64,000 nucleotides of DNA from TMP-24 sp041397305 (lineage in GTDB: Bacteria; Pseudomonadota; Alphaproteobacteria; Rhodobacterales; Rhodobacteraceae): assembly GCA_041397305.1 (NCBI GenBank), contig JAWKWX010000015.1, forward strand, positions 1-64,000. The letters run 5' to 3'. Shown in pieces: positions 18,336 through 26,911 of the stretch; positions within the stretch are counted from its first letter, which is position 1, and every line of letters starts with the position of its first letter. Both the position numbers and the translations under genes were made by a program. Under the pieces are notes generated by a model that was not told where the DNA came from, made no database searches, and saw only the letters and a program-made list of their open reading frames with translations.

Positions 18336-20069
18336 ATGCCGGTTCAGGGGATGCCCGCGACGTCCGCGACGGGTCTGGTGCGCCGCGCCAGACAGTCGCT
18401 CATTCGTTACCACCGCGCAGACGACGGTTCGATGCTGATCTTCGGCCTCTTCCTGTTCGTCTCGATGCTGCTGATCGCGGGCATGGCGCTTGACCTGATG
18501 CGGTTCGAGGAACGGCGCACGAAGCTTCAGGCGACCATCGACCGCGCGGTTCTGGCCGCCGCCGACATGGACCAGACGCTCGATTGCAAGTCGGTGGTGA
18601 AGGACTGGTTCCAGAAGGCCGGCGCCGCGACGCCGGCCGACAATCAGATCACCTGCACCAAGAACGATTTCGGCAGCGAAGTGAAAGTCGTCGCCAGCAC
18701 CTCGATGCCGACCTGGTTCATGAAGATGGTCGGCGTGCCCACGCTGGCCACCCCGACCGCCAGCACCGCCGAGGAAAAGATCGGCAGTGTTGAGATTTCG
18801 CTGGTCCTCGACGTGTCGGGCTCGATGAAGGGCAGCCGCATCGGCAACCTCATTCCGGCCGCCAAGAGTTTCGTTGACCAGATGTTCGACTCGGTCGAGA
18901 CGGGCAAACTGTCGATGTCGGTCGTGACCTATTCGACGCAGGTGTCGCTGGGACAGGACCTGCTGAAATATTTCTGGCATACGGCCGAACACACCGACTC
19001 CTCCTGCCTCGAATTCGCGTCGAGCGACTATCTGACGACGGGCGTGATGCCCAAGTCCACACCGGTCGGCTCGCCGCCCGGCCCCGGCGATCACCAATAT
19101 CAGCTGAACGGCTATTTCGACCCGTTCTACACCTCTCTCGTCGACCTCAGCTCATCGGGTACGCTGCTGAATTGTCCCGACGATGCCGTTCAGTCGAACC
19201 GTGCGATCCTGCCGCTCTCGGCAAACCGGACCAAGCTGAAGAACACGATCGGTGCGCTTTCGGCGGGCGGCAACACGTCGATCGACATCGGCATGAAATG
19301 GGGTGCGGCGCTGCTCGACCCGTCCATGCAGGCCGTCGTGACGGCGATGATCGCCGAGAACAAGGTGGACGCGTCCGTCGCCGGGCGGCCCTACAGCTAT
19401 ACCAAGCCCGACGGGTCGAAGAACAACGATGTTCTGAAGGTGATCGTCGTGATGACCGACGGCGAGAACACGACCGAATACCGCCTGCGCGACATCAACG
19501 GATCGGACTATGATTTCGGGCCGAGCCAGGTCTTCTACAACAATACCAGCAACTCCTCCTACAACGGATCCAGCTGGTACAAGCGCTTCTCCTGGTACGA
19601 CCCGACCCGGTCGGGCAACAAGTACTACAGCCTTTATACGAACAGCTGGCGCTCGGAACCCTGGGGCACGCAGACCGGGGATATTTCCGGGACGGATACG
19701 ACCGTGCAGCTCACCTGGCCCCAGGTCTGGAAGATGATGTCGATCGACTGGCTGGCCGACAACATCGTCTATAAGGTCTACGGCTCCACCACGACACGCA
19801 ACAAGTGGCGCTCCGGCTATAGCAACTCGATCACGACGAGCTATATCAGCAGCACGAAAGACAGCAGCACGCTGTCCATGTGCACCGCGGCCAAGGACAA
19901 GGGTGTCAAGGTCTATGCCATCGCCTTCGAGGCGCCGACCGACGGGCAGAACCTTCTCAAACAATGCGCCTCCTCGCCCGCGCACTATTACTACACGTCC
20001 GGCTCGAACATCTCGCATGTGTTCTCGGCCATCGCCAACTCGATCAACAAACTGAGGCTGACGCACTGA
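18336..20069 (+). CDS. TadG-like protein with von Willebrand factor A domain
   Basis: The start at 18336 (MPVQGMPATSATGLVRRARQ, preceded by GAAGGAA) gives 577 residues. The N-terminus has the Tad-family layout: basic leader, DDGSMLIFGLFLFVSMLLIA as a membrane helix, then LDLMRFEERRTKLQATIDRAV. A vWA domain follows with a MIDAS metal site (DVSGSMKGS) and the second metal-site strand VVMTDGENTTEY. A Ser/Tyr/Asn-rich stretch separates the two parts of the vWA domain. It is probably displayed on or near the cell surface and may bind ligands or pilus subunits. It starts a three-gene unit with two TadE-like genes, 1-2 bases apart, in line with one transcript. Confidence 0.85.
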   Translation: MPVQGMPATSATGLVRRARQSLIRYHRADDGSMLIFGLFLFVSMLLIAGMALDLMRFEERRTKLQATIDRAVLAAADMDQTLDCKSVVKDWFQKAGAATPADNQITCTKNDFGSEVKVVASTSMPTWFMKMVGVPTLATPTASTAEEKIGSVEISLVLDVSGSMKGSRIGNLIPAAKSFVDQMFDSVETGKLSMSVVTYSTQVSLGQDLLKYFWHTAEHTDSSCLEFASSDYLTTGVMPKSTPVGSPPGPGDHQYQLNGYFDPFYTSLVDLSSSGTLLNCPDDAVQSNRAILPLSANRTKLKNTIGALSAGGNTSIDIGMKWGAALLDPSMQAVVTAMIAENKVDASVAGRPYSYTKPDGSKNNDVLKVIVVMTDGENTTEYRLRDINGSDYDFGPSQVFYNNTSNSSYNGSSWYKRFSWYDPTRSGNKYYSLYTNSWRSEPWGTQTGDISGTDTTVQLTWPQVWKMMSIDWLADNIVYKVYGSTTTRNKWRSGYSNSITTSYISSTKDSSTLSMCTAAKDKGVKVYAIAFEAPTDGQNLLKQCASSPAHYYYTSGSNISHVFSAIANSINKLRLTH

Positions 20070-20070
20070 C

Positions 20071-20676
20071 ATGGGACAGATCGTAAAGTTCCTGACCGCG
20101 CGCGCGCGCCGGTATCAGACGGACGAGGACGGGGCGTCGACCATCCCCTTCATCATCATGGCGCCGTTCTTCATCGTCCTCACGCTCTCCTCGATCGAGC
20201 TCGGGATGCTGATGATGCGTCACGTGATGCTCGAACGCGGTCTCGACATGGCGGTGCGGGACCTGCGGCTCGGCCTGTGGATCCCGGCAAGCGACGATGG
20301 GATGAGCGACACACAACGCGCGCTCCTGCATCAAAAGCTGCGCGAACAGATCTGCAAGAACGCGGCGATGATCCCCGATTGCGACAACGTGCTGTCGGTA
20401 GAGCTTCGGCCGGTCTCGAAAACAACCTGGGCGCCGCTTGCGGGCGGCGCGACCTGTGTGGACCGGTCGGCCGACGCCCTGCCCGTGACCGAATTCAAGG
20501 TGGGTACGTCGAACGACATCATGCTGATCCGCGCCTGCGCGATCTTCACGCCGGTCTTCCCGACGGCAGGCCTCGGCGCAAGCCTGCGCGTCGCCGATCC
20601 GAACGACCATGACGACTGGGCCTATGCGCTCGTCTCGACCACCGCCTTCGTCAACGAACCACGTCCGGGGACCTGA
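20071..20676 (+). CDS. TadE-like protein
   Basis: This 201-residue protein starts 1 base after the preceding stop. It has a basic leader (RARRYQTDEDGAST), a hydrophobic segment IPFIIMAPFFIVLTLSSIELG with the Glu that follows the helix in TadE-like proteins, and then an exported domain with three or four cysteines (REQICKNAAMIPDC, GGATCVDRS, IRACAIF), which suggests disulfides. The role is presumably as a pseudopilin-like part of the Tad envelope machine. It lacks other recognisable domains. Confidence 0.78.
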   Translation: MGQIVKFLTARARRYQTDEDGASTIPFIIMAPFFIVLTLSSIELGMLMMRHVMLERGLDMAVRDLRLGLWIPASDDGMSDTQRALLHQKLREQICKNAAMIPDCDNVLSVELRPVSKTTWAPLAGGATCVDRSADALPVTEFKVGTSNDIMLIRACAIFTPVFPTAGLGASLRVADPNDHDDWAYALVSTTAFVNEPRPGT

Positions 20677-20678
20677 TC

Positions 20679-21344
20679 ATGCGTATCTTCCGTACCCTCA
20701 AGAACCGCCTGGCTGATTTTCACCGCGACGAGGACGGATCGGTGGTGATCGAGGGAATCCTCGTCACCAGTTTCCTGGTCTGGTGGTATGTGGCCTCGTT
20801 CCAGTATTTCGACGCCTACCGGCAGAAGAACACCAATCTGAAAGCGGCCTACACGATCGCCGACATGCTGTCGCGCGAGACGGGCCCCACCAGCGACGAT
20901 CCGGACGCGGCCGAGGTCAACCAGACCTATGTGAACGGCCTGAACCAGATGTTCAACTATCTGTCGAACGCGCGCCAACCGACCTGGATCCGGGTCTCCT
21001 CGGTCTATTTCGACGAGAATGACGACAAATATCACGTGGACTGGTCGGCGACCTCCGGCAGTGGCCATCCGATCATGACGACGACGATCATCCAGAACTA
21101 CAAGAACAGCATCCCCATCCTGCCGCGCGGCGGCAGCGTGATCCTGGTCGAGACCTTCATGGAATATGAGCCGATGTTCGCGATCGGCATCAATGAACAG
21201 ACCTTCTCGACCTTCATCACCACCGCCCCGCGCTTCGCCTCCTGCCTGCCGTGGGAAACCTACGGCTGCGGTATTGATGCAGCGGGCAACTGGACCAATC
21301 CGGACATTCCGGACCTGCCCGACCCCGACCCCGACGCGACCTGA
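20679..21344 (+). CDS. TadE-like/TadF-like protein
   Basis: This 221-residue protein is the last gene of the group, 2 bases after its neighbour. It has the leader ADFHRDEDGSVVIEGILVTS with the membrane helix continuing through FLVWWYVASFQYF, again with a Glu near the helix start, then an exported part (YTIADMLSRETG, FMEYEPMF). Two cysteines near the end (FASCLPWETYGCG) could be bridged. The C-terminus is Pro/Asp-rich. It probably works with the vWA TadG-like protein. Tad core genes are not visible nearby. Confidence 0.75.
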   Translation: MRIFRTLKNRLADFHRDEDGSVVIEGILVTSFLVWWYVASFQYFDAYRQKNTNLKAAYTIADMLSRETGPTSDDPDAAEVNQTYVNGLNQMFNYLSNARQPTWIRVSSVYFDENDDKYHVDWSATSGSGHPIMTTTIIQNYKNSIPILPRGGSVILVETFMEYEPMFAIGINEQTFSTFITTAPRFASCLPWETYGCGIDAAGNWTNPDIPDLPDPDPDAT

Positions 21345-21372
21345 TCCGCGATACCGGTCTCAGTGCATCCTG

Positions 21373-21396
21373 TCGGCGCCCCTCACCGGGCGCCGA
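21373..21396. terminator. Hairpin between convergent tad group and tetR gene
   Basis: TCGGCGCCC and GGGCGCCGA are inverted repeats spanning the stop codon of the tetR-type gene. It could stop transcription from both sides, but there is no T-run. Confidence 0.4.
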
Positions 21397-21967
21397 TCAT
21401 GCCTTTGGCCATTGCCTCATGGATCGCGAGAACTTCCTCCCGGCTCAAGCGTCCGCTCTGCCGGTACCAGGTGTTCACACCATTCAGCATGGCGATGATC
21501 GCCATGGTCGCGAGCCGGACGTCGGCGACATGAAACTCGCCCCGTTCCGCCCCGTCGCGCAGGATCTGCGACAGGCGGTCTTCGTAGCTGCGCCGCAGAC
21601 CCTCGATGGCGGCGAAATTCGCGGGTTCCAGGTTGCGCAGCTCCATGTAGGACAGGAACACCTCGTCGGCATGGTCGAGGTTGTAGGCAATGTGGAACCG
21701 CACGAACTGCCGCAACCGCGCCTCGGGCGGCCCGTCCGGCGCGCCATAGGCGGCCAGCAGATCTTCCATATGGCCCCGCAGCAGGTCGTAGAGCAGCGTC
21801 TGCTTGTCGGGCGTGTAGAGATAAAGCGCGCCTGCCTGCAGCCCGACCTCGGTCGCGATCTGGCGCATGGAGACGGCGGCGTAGCCATGGCGGGCGAACA
21901 GCCTGAGCGCCGCCGAGCGGATGCGCGGGCCGGTGACTTCGGCGGAGGAACCGGTGCGACGTGCCAT
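21383..21967 (-). CDS. TetR-family transcriptional regulator
   Basis: The 194-residue protein begins with a TetR helix-turn-helix: RIRSAALRLFARHGYAAVSM, then RQIATEVGLQAGALYLYTPDKQTLL, which is a textbook match to the family. The C-terminal two thirds is a helical ligand-binding and dimerisation part. TetR proteins repress nearby genes until a small molecule binds. The next gene is on the opposite strand 108 bases away, so the shared intergenic region (21968-22075) is the likely operator site; AACGGCCGTT there is a 10-base palindrome. The ligand is unknown. Confidence 0.9.
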   Translation of the reverse strand: MARRTGSSAEVTGPRIRSAALRLFARHGYAAVSMRQIATEVGLQAGALYLYTPDKQTLLYDLLRGHMEDLLAAYGAPDGPPEARLRQFVRFHIAYNLDHADEVFLSYMELRNLEPANFAAIEGLRRSYEDRLSQILRDGAERGEFHVADVRLATMAIIAMLNGVNTWYRQSGRLSREEVLAIHEAMAKGMIGAR

Positions 21968-21984
21968 GGCGCATGGTTATATGA

Positions 21985-21994
21985 ACGGCCGTTC
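21985..21994. promoter_or_regulatory. Palindrome, possible TetR operator
   Basis: GAACGGCCGTTC lies 18-30 bases upstream of the tetR-type start. A perfect palindrome in a divergent gap beside a TetR gene is a natural operator candidate, but a short GC-rich palindrome can arise by chance. Confidence 0.35.
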
Positions 21995-22075
21995 AATACA
22001 AGGGCCTCCTGCCCTCTTGCAGCGACCCGCCGCGGCACTATTGTGCAGGGCGATGCCCGCCGCAAAGGAGCCATC

Positions 22076-22330
22076 GTGCGCCACGGACCGCAAACGATCC
22101 CGATCGCCCTTCTGGCCGCGGCCTGCGTCTGCCTGACCGGATGCGCCCCGCCGCGCCCCGCGATCAAGGGGACGGACGGCCCCGCCGTTGCCCAGGCGCC
22201 CTACCCGGCGCTTCTGCCGTTCGAACAGCTGACCGCGCCGCCTGCGCTACCGCCCGGCCTCGTCGAAGGGCTCGTCGCGCAGCGCGCGGCGCTTGTGGCC
22301 GCCGCCGCTGAGCAGCGGTCGCAACCCTAG
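22076..22330 (+). CDS. Small lipoprotein, function unknown
   Basis: A GTG start at 22076, 6 bases after AAAGGAG, gives 84 residues: a basic N-terminus, hydrophobic core IPIALLAAACVCL and a lipobox LTGC, then a Pro/Ala-rich tail (FEQLTAPPALPPGLVEGLVA). It would be processed by signal peptidase II and anchored in a membrane. I know of no function for it. It is divergent from the tetR-type gene and lies directly upstream of hom. The longer frame upstream overlaps the tetR gene and is not credible. Confidence 0.65.
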   Translation: MRHGPQTIPIALLAAACVCLTGCAPPRPAIKGTDGPAVAQAPYPALLPFEQLTAPPALPPGLVEGLVAQRAALVAAAAEQRSQP

Positions 22331-22411
22331 GCCCGCGCGTGTCCCGCACATGCGTTGCATGGCCGCGCGCCATCGGCTAACACCCGCCCGACGAGACAAA
22401 GAGGACGCAGC

Positions 22412-23698
22412 ATGCCCGACCCGTTGAGACTTGGCATCGCAGGGCTGGGCACTGTCGGCACCGGCATCGTCCGCATCGTGCAGACCCATGCGGCGCTTCT
22501 GGAAAAGCGTGCCGGACGGCCCATCGTGATCACTGCGGTTGCCGCGCGGTCGCGCACCAGGAACCGTGCCGTCGACCTGTCGGACTATGCCTGGGAAGAG
22601 GATCCCGTGGCACTCGCGCGCCGTACCGATGTGGATGTCTTTGTCGAGGTGATAGGCGGCTCCGAAGGGGCGGCGAAGGCCGCGACCGAGGCCGCGATAG
22701 CGGCCGGCAAGGATGTGGTCACCGCCAACAAGGCGCTTCTGGCCCATCACGGCCAGGCGCTGGCGGAAGCGGCCGAGGCCAAGGGCCATGTGATCCGCTT
22801 CGAGGCTGCCGTGGCGGGCGGCATTCCGGTGATCAAGGCCCTGACCGAGGGCCTTGCGGGCAACGAGATCCGCCGCGTCATGGGCGTGATGAACGGCACC
22901 TGCAACTATATCCTGACCCGGATGGAAAGCGCGGGCCTGCCCTATGAGACAGTGTTCGAGGAGGCCCGCCAGCTCGGCTATCTGGAGGCCGATCCCAACC
23001 TCGACGTGGGGGGCATCGACGCGGGCCACAAGCTGTCGCTGCTTGCCGCGATCGCCTTCGGCACCAAAGTGTCGTTCGATGCGGTCGAGCTGGAAGGGAT
23101 CGGCCGGATCTCGATCGACGATATCCGCCGCGCGGCGGATATGGGCTATAAGATCAAGCTTCTGGGCGTCGCGCAGATGACCGGACGGGGACTGGAACAG
23201 AGCATGTCGCCCTGCCTCGTGCCGGCCGACAGCCCGCTCGGCCAGCTGCAGGGCGGCACCAATATGGTGGTGCTGGAAGGCGACAGCGTCGGCCAGATCG
23301 TGTTGCGCGGCGCAGGTGCGGGCGAAGGGCCGACCGCCTCGGCGATCCTTGGCGACGTGATCGACATCGCGCGCGGCACGCGACTGTCGACCTTCGGCCA
23401 GCCCGCCGCCACGCTTGCCGAGCCGGTCGCGGCCAGGGCCACCTCGCCCGCGCCGCATTACCTGCGGATGGAACTGGCCGACAAGCCGGGGGCGCTCGCC
23501 AAGGTGGCGACGGTGCTTGGCGAGGAGGGGATCTCGATCGACCGGATGCGGCAGTACGGCCACGCCGACACTTCGGCGCCCGTCCTGATCGTCACCCACA
23601 AATGCACCCGCGACGCGATCGCCCATGCCCTCTCGCGGCTTCCGGCGACCGGGGTGATCGTGGGCGAGCCGGTGGCGATCCGGATCGAGAACGTCTGA
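22412..23698 (+). CDS. hom: Homoserine dehydrogenase
   Basis: The start at 22412 (MPDPLRLGIAGLGTVGTGIV) gives 428 residues. The enzyme reduces aspartate semialdehyde to homoserine, the branch point to threonine and methionine. Seen in order: NAD(P)-binding GIAGLGTVGTGIV, the catalytic region ANKALLAHHGQALAEAAEAK, GGIPVIKALTEGLAGNEIRR, VMGVMNGTCNYILTRM, and a C-terminal ACT regulatory domain (LADKPGALAKVATVLGEEGI) that usually senses threonine. In related genomes glpX and recJ follow directly; here a two-gene insertion separates them. Confidence 0.96.
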   Translation: MPDPLRLGIAGLGTVGTGIVRIVQTHAALLEKRAGRPIVITAVAARSRTRNRAVDLSDYAWEEDPVALARRTDVDVFVEVIGGSEGAAKAATEAAIAAGKDVVTANKALLAHHGQALAEAAEAKGHVIRFEAAVAGGIPVIKALTEGLAGNEIRRVMGVMNGTCNYILTRMESAGLPYETVFEEARQLGYLEADPNLDVGGIDAGHKLSLLAAIAFGTKVSFDAVELEGIGRISIDDIRRAADMGYKIKLLGVAQMTGRGLEQSMSPCLVPADSPLGQLQGGTNMVVLEGDSVGQIVLRGAGAGEGPTASAILGDVIDIARGTRLSTFGQPAATLAEPVAARATSPAPHYLRMELADKPGALAKVATVLGEEGISIDRMRQYGHADTSAPVLIVTHKCTRDAIAHALSRLPATGVIVGEPVAIRIENV

Positions 23699-23750
23699 CG
23701 GCCTAACGCATTGAGGACGCTGGATTAACACTGGCCGCCTGCCGACCGTC

Positions 23751-23785
23751 GGACGTATGCCGGAACGTATGGCAGAACGTATGCC
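23751..23785. repeat. Three short direct repeats (about 12 bp each)
   Basis: GGACGTATGCC, GGAACGTATGGC and AGAACGTATGCC follow one another without spacers about 55 bases after hom. They might be operator iterons or a remnant at the edge of the inserted pair of genes that follows. Confidence 0.5.
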
Positions 23786-23944
23786 TGATCAGCACACCTT
23801 CGCGCAACATTCGCGGCGTTAACCAAGACGGGTGCGCCACCGATTTCTGACAAGCGACACAGCACGCGCCGCTCGTCCCGTGCGCGCGCGCCCTTTCCCA
23901 TCCGTCAAGGAATTGATGGTGCTCTCTCGGGCACATCAGGGGAG

Positions 23945-25075
23945 ATGAGGATGCGCCAAACGAGCCTTGAGAGTTTCATTCGGGCGGGCGGGAGCAAGGC
24001 GCTCGTCCTGAGAACCGCTAATAAGCGGCCCTGCCCCGCACATAAGCAGGACGACCGCCCCGCTGACGTTGCCGTCCGTGATTGGGTGAATGAGGTCTGG
24101 AGCCGGAATTTCGGGGCAACGGCGCAGGCCATTCTCAAGACCAAACCCTTCGAATTTTCGCCCGCGGATCTTTCCGATCTGGATCAGGAGGCACTGCGCG
24201 CCGACGCGGTAAGTGCGATCCTGGCAGCCATGGAGCGGGAAGGCTTCGATCCAACCGACGCGGAAGGCGAACAACGGGCGCTGGCGGTCCTGTTCGGCTT
24301 CCTCAACCAGCACCAGCAAGAGGCCATGGGGATCGACTTCTATGTCTGGACGACGCAGCATGACGCCCATGTCCGCGGCAGCCACGCCGAGCGGGACGTC
24401 ACGGTCTTTCGCTGGGACGAACCGCCCGAAGGTGGCCACCCTTCGCAGGATTACGGGTGCCGGTGCTATGCACGGGCGCTCGGTATTGAAGGGTATTGGG
24501 AGCGGGTCAGTGAGGGTGTGGAGACGTTTATCGGTGGGATTGAAGACTGGGAGGACAGTGTCGATCACATGTACCTCGACACCAACGACAACGTGACCGT
24601 TGGAATAGGCACATTACTGCCCGATGCGGAAAGTGCAGCAGCCCTTGCATTTCGCGATCGGGCGAGTGGCGATCTTGCTTCTGCCGAGGATATTCGCGCC
24701 GAGTTCGACATCATCGACGCAATGGACGGGTCAACCAGTCGCAGGGCCAGTTACTATGAGCAGTTCACCGAGCTTTACTTGCCGTCGGTCGAAATAAGCC
24801 GGCTTGTGCGCGAGCACGTTCGTAACGACTTCGACGAACTCCTGACGATGTTTCCGGCTTTCGGAAACTTTCCCTTGTCCGCTCAAGTTGCACTGTGGGA
24901 TATGATCTACAACCTGGGGCCGGAAGGACTGCGACGGGGGTTTCCCAGGATGCGTCAAGCCATCGAAGATGGCGATTGGGAGGAGGCGGCGCGACAGTCG
25001 CACAGGCTCGACATAGGCGAAGGTAGAAACGATTTTGTCTTCAATCTGTTCATGGATGCTGCCGAGGGCCGTTGA
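23945..25075 (+). CDS. Mu F-like / T4-type lysozyme fusion protein, candidate cell-wall toxin
   Basis: The 376-residue product seems to join two domains. Residues about 130-178 (FYVWTTQHDAHVRGSHAERD, then GHPSQDYGCRCYARA) match the end of the phage Mu F/SPP1 gp7 head-morphogenesis family. Residues about 200-365 look like a T4/pesticin-type muramidase: E203, D212 and T218 in the segment from DWEDSVDHMYLDTNDN to VTVGIGTLL have the same spacing as E11, D20 and T26 of T4 lysozyme, and ALWDMIYNLGPEGLRRGFPR resembles the family's second conserved helix. No signal peptide is seen, so export would need a dedicated secretion system or lysis. An ATG at 23951 is an alternative start with better ribosome-site spacing. 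The next gene overlaps by 20 bases and encodes an exported protein. Confidence 0.6.
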   Translation: MRMRQTSLESFIRAGGSKALVLRTANKRPCPAHKQDDRPADVAVRDWVNEVWSRNFGATAQAILKTKPFEFSPADLSDLDQEALRADAVSAILAAMEREGFDPTDAEGEQRALAVLFGFLNQHQQEAMGIDFYVWTTQHDAHVRGSHAERDVTVFRWDEPPEGGHPSQDYGCRCYARALGIEGYWERVSEGVETFIGGIEDWEDSVDHMYLDTNDNVTVGIGTLLPDAESAAALAFRDRASGDLASAEDIRAEFDIIDAMDGSTSRRASYYEQFTELYLPSVEISRLVREHVRNDFDELLTMFPAFGNFPLSAQVALWDMIYNLGPEGLRRGFPRMRQAIEDGDWEEAARQSHRLDIGEGRNDFVFNLFMDAAEGR

Positions 25076-25745
25076 CCGGTTGAATGCAGCCGTCGTGGCA
25101 GGTTGCCTGATGATCGCTGCCGCCCAGGCCGAAACAGCAGAGGTGCGCCTTGGATCGCATTTTCGGGACGTGGCGGGCTACCCGATGGCCCGCTTTGGTG
25201 CGCTTGCCGAGGTTATGCAGCGCCTGAACCTTGGCGCCCAGCTTTTTGTCCGGAATGTCGAAAATTGTCAGAACCTGATAGCCATCCCGCCGGGCAGGTG
25301 GCGCGGCTACGATACGACGCACAATACCGATACGATCATTCAATCCCTGCGCGTGGCATGTTGGACGGCGCTGCAGATCGATCCGGCAACTGCGGTAACC
25401 GCCAGCGAACCGGGCGACCGGATCACGCCGGATATGATACGGGGGATCATGGATCATGCCGAAAGACTGTCCGCCGGGGATGAAGAATGGGCAAAGGCGC
25501 TGCTGACCTTTTCCGGCGGCACCATCGCCTGCAAGGATCCTGAACGCTGTACACTCTCGGCGCCTGAGGGCAGCGAGTGGGCCGACTACGCACTGCAATT
25601 TGAGCTTCTTGCCGTTCGCGGTGAGGAGCGGTTTGTCGAGGTGGCGCAGCTCTACCTCGGCAGGGCGGGTTTCATCTATGGAGTGTTGTGGTGGGAGACC
25701 GAAAGCGGCGGCGCGGTGGTCGCGATGTTTCCGGATGTGCGGTGA
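25056..25745 (+). CDS. Exported protein, candidate immunity protein for the lysozyme-like toxin
   Basis: The ATG at 25056 gives 229 residues beginning MLPRAVDRLNAAVVAGCLMI then AAAQAETAEVR, a good Sec signal peptide with cleavage after AQA. The start overlaps the preceding gene's end by 20 bases, which implies translational coupling. I recognise no family. Four cysteines (ENCQN, VACWTA, IACKD, ERCTL) could form two disulfides in the periplasm. A periplasmic partner coupled to a peptidoglycan hydrolase is the standard arrangement of an immunity protein (as with inhibitors of pesticin or T6SS muramidases). That role is inferred from position and location only. Confidence 0.5.
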   Translation: MLPRAVDRLNAAVVAGCLMIAAAQAETAEVRLGSHFRDVAGYPMARFGALAEVMQRLNLGAQLFVRNVENCQNLIAIPPGRWRGYDTTHNTDTIIQSLRVACWTALQIDPATAVTASEPGDRITPDMIRGIMDHAERLSAGDEEWAKALLTFSGGTIACKDPERCTLSAPEGSEWADYALQFELLAVRGEERFVEVAQLYLGRAGFIYGVLWWETESGGAVVAMFPDVR

Positions 25746-25906
25746 GGGCGTTCGGTCGGCGACAGCGCGAACGGGGCTGAATTTTCGGCCCGAAATCGGA
25801 AAGAGGGCGCGGCTTGTTAGCGGTAATACCCGGACCGCCCCCTTGCCCGGCGCTGTCTGCCCGCGCTAGATGCGTCCTTAACATCATTGACTCCGGAAGG
25901 ACCGCC

Positions 25907-26872
25907 ATGACCAACGCCCAGGACTTTCAGGATCGCATGCTTTCGCTGGGCCTCGCCCGCGTCAGCGAGGCCGCCGCGCATGCCTCTGCCCGCCTCATCG
26001 GGCGCGGCGACGAGAAGGCGGCCGACCAGGCCGCGGTCAATGCCATGCGCGACCAGCTGAACATGCTCGACATCACGGGCGTCGTGGTGATCGGCGAGGG
26101 CGAGCGCGACGAGGCGCCGATGCTCTATATCGGCGAGGAAGTGGGCAGCGGCAACGGGCCCGAGGTCGATATCGCGCTCGATCCGCTTGAGGGCACCACC
26201 TTGACCGCCAAGGACATGCCGAACGCCCTGACCGTGATCGCCATGGCGCCGCGCGGCACGCTCTTGCATGCGCCCGACGTCTATATGGAAAAGCTCGCCA
26301 TCGGGCCGGGATACGCGAAGGACATCGTCAGCCTCGACATGCCGCCCGCCGAACGGGTGCGGGCGCTCGCGAAAGCCAAGGGCTGCGACACGAGCCATAT
26401 CACCTGCTGCATCCTCGAACGTCCCCGTCATCAGGACCTGATCGCCGAGGTCCGGTCGACCGGCGCGGCAATCCGGCTGATCACCGACGGCGACGTGGCG
26501 GGCGTGATCCATTGCGCCGAGGCCGAGATCACCGGGATCGACATGTACATGGGATCGGGCGGCGCGCCGGAAGGGGTGCTGGCGGCCTCGGCGCTGAAAT
26601 GCATGGGCGGGCAGATCTGGGGCAAGCTTCTGTTCCGCAATGACGACGAGCGCGGACGGGCGGCCAAGGCCGGGATCACCGACCTGAACCGCATCTATTC
26701 GCGCGACGAGATGGTGCGCGCCGACGTGATCTTTGCCGCGACCGGCGTCACCAACGGCTCGATCGTGCAGGGCGTGAAGCGCGAACCCGGCTATATCACC
26801 ACCGAGACCATCCTGATGCGATCGAAGACCGGTTCGGTCCGGCGGATGATCTACCGCAATCCGGCGAAATGA
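25907..26872 (+). CDS. glpX: Fructose-1,6-bisphosphatase class II
   Basis: The product of 321 residues starting MTNAQDFQDRMLSLGLARVS is the GlpX-type phosphatase that makes fructose 6-phosphate in gluconeogenesis (and, in some autotrophs, in the Calvin cycle). Landmarks: GDEKAADQAAVNAMR, the metal-site VVVIGEGERDEAPMLYIGEE, VDIALDPLEGTTLTAKDMPN, GGAPEGVLAASALKCMGGQ, and TGVTNGSIVQGVKR. GGAAGGA lies before the ATG. Length is normal. It follows the inserted toxin/immunity-like pair in the ancestral hom-glpX-recJ order. Confidence 0.95.
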   Translation: MTNAQDFQDRMLSLGLARVSEAAAHASARLIGRGDEKAADQAAVNAMRDQLNMLDITGVVVIGEGERDEAPMLYIGEEVGSGNGPEVDIALDPLEGTTLTAKDMPNALTVIAMAPRGTLLHAPDVYMEKLAIGPGYAKDIVSLDMPPAERVRALAKAKGCDTSHITCCILERPRHQDLIAEVRSTGAAIRLITDGDVAGVIHCAEAEITGIDMYMGSGGAPEGVLAASALKCMGGQIWGKLLFRNDDERGRAAKAGITDLNRIYSRDEMVRADVIFAATGVTNGSIVQGVKREPGYITTETILMRSKTGSVRRMIYRNPAK

Positions 26873-26911
26873 CCTTTCCCGCCGCCGACCGGCCCGAGGC
26901 TGAGGCTGCGC

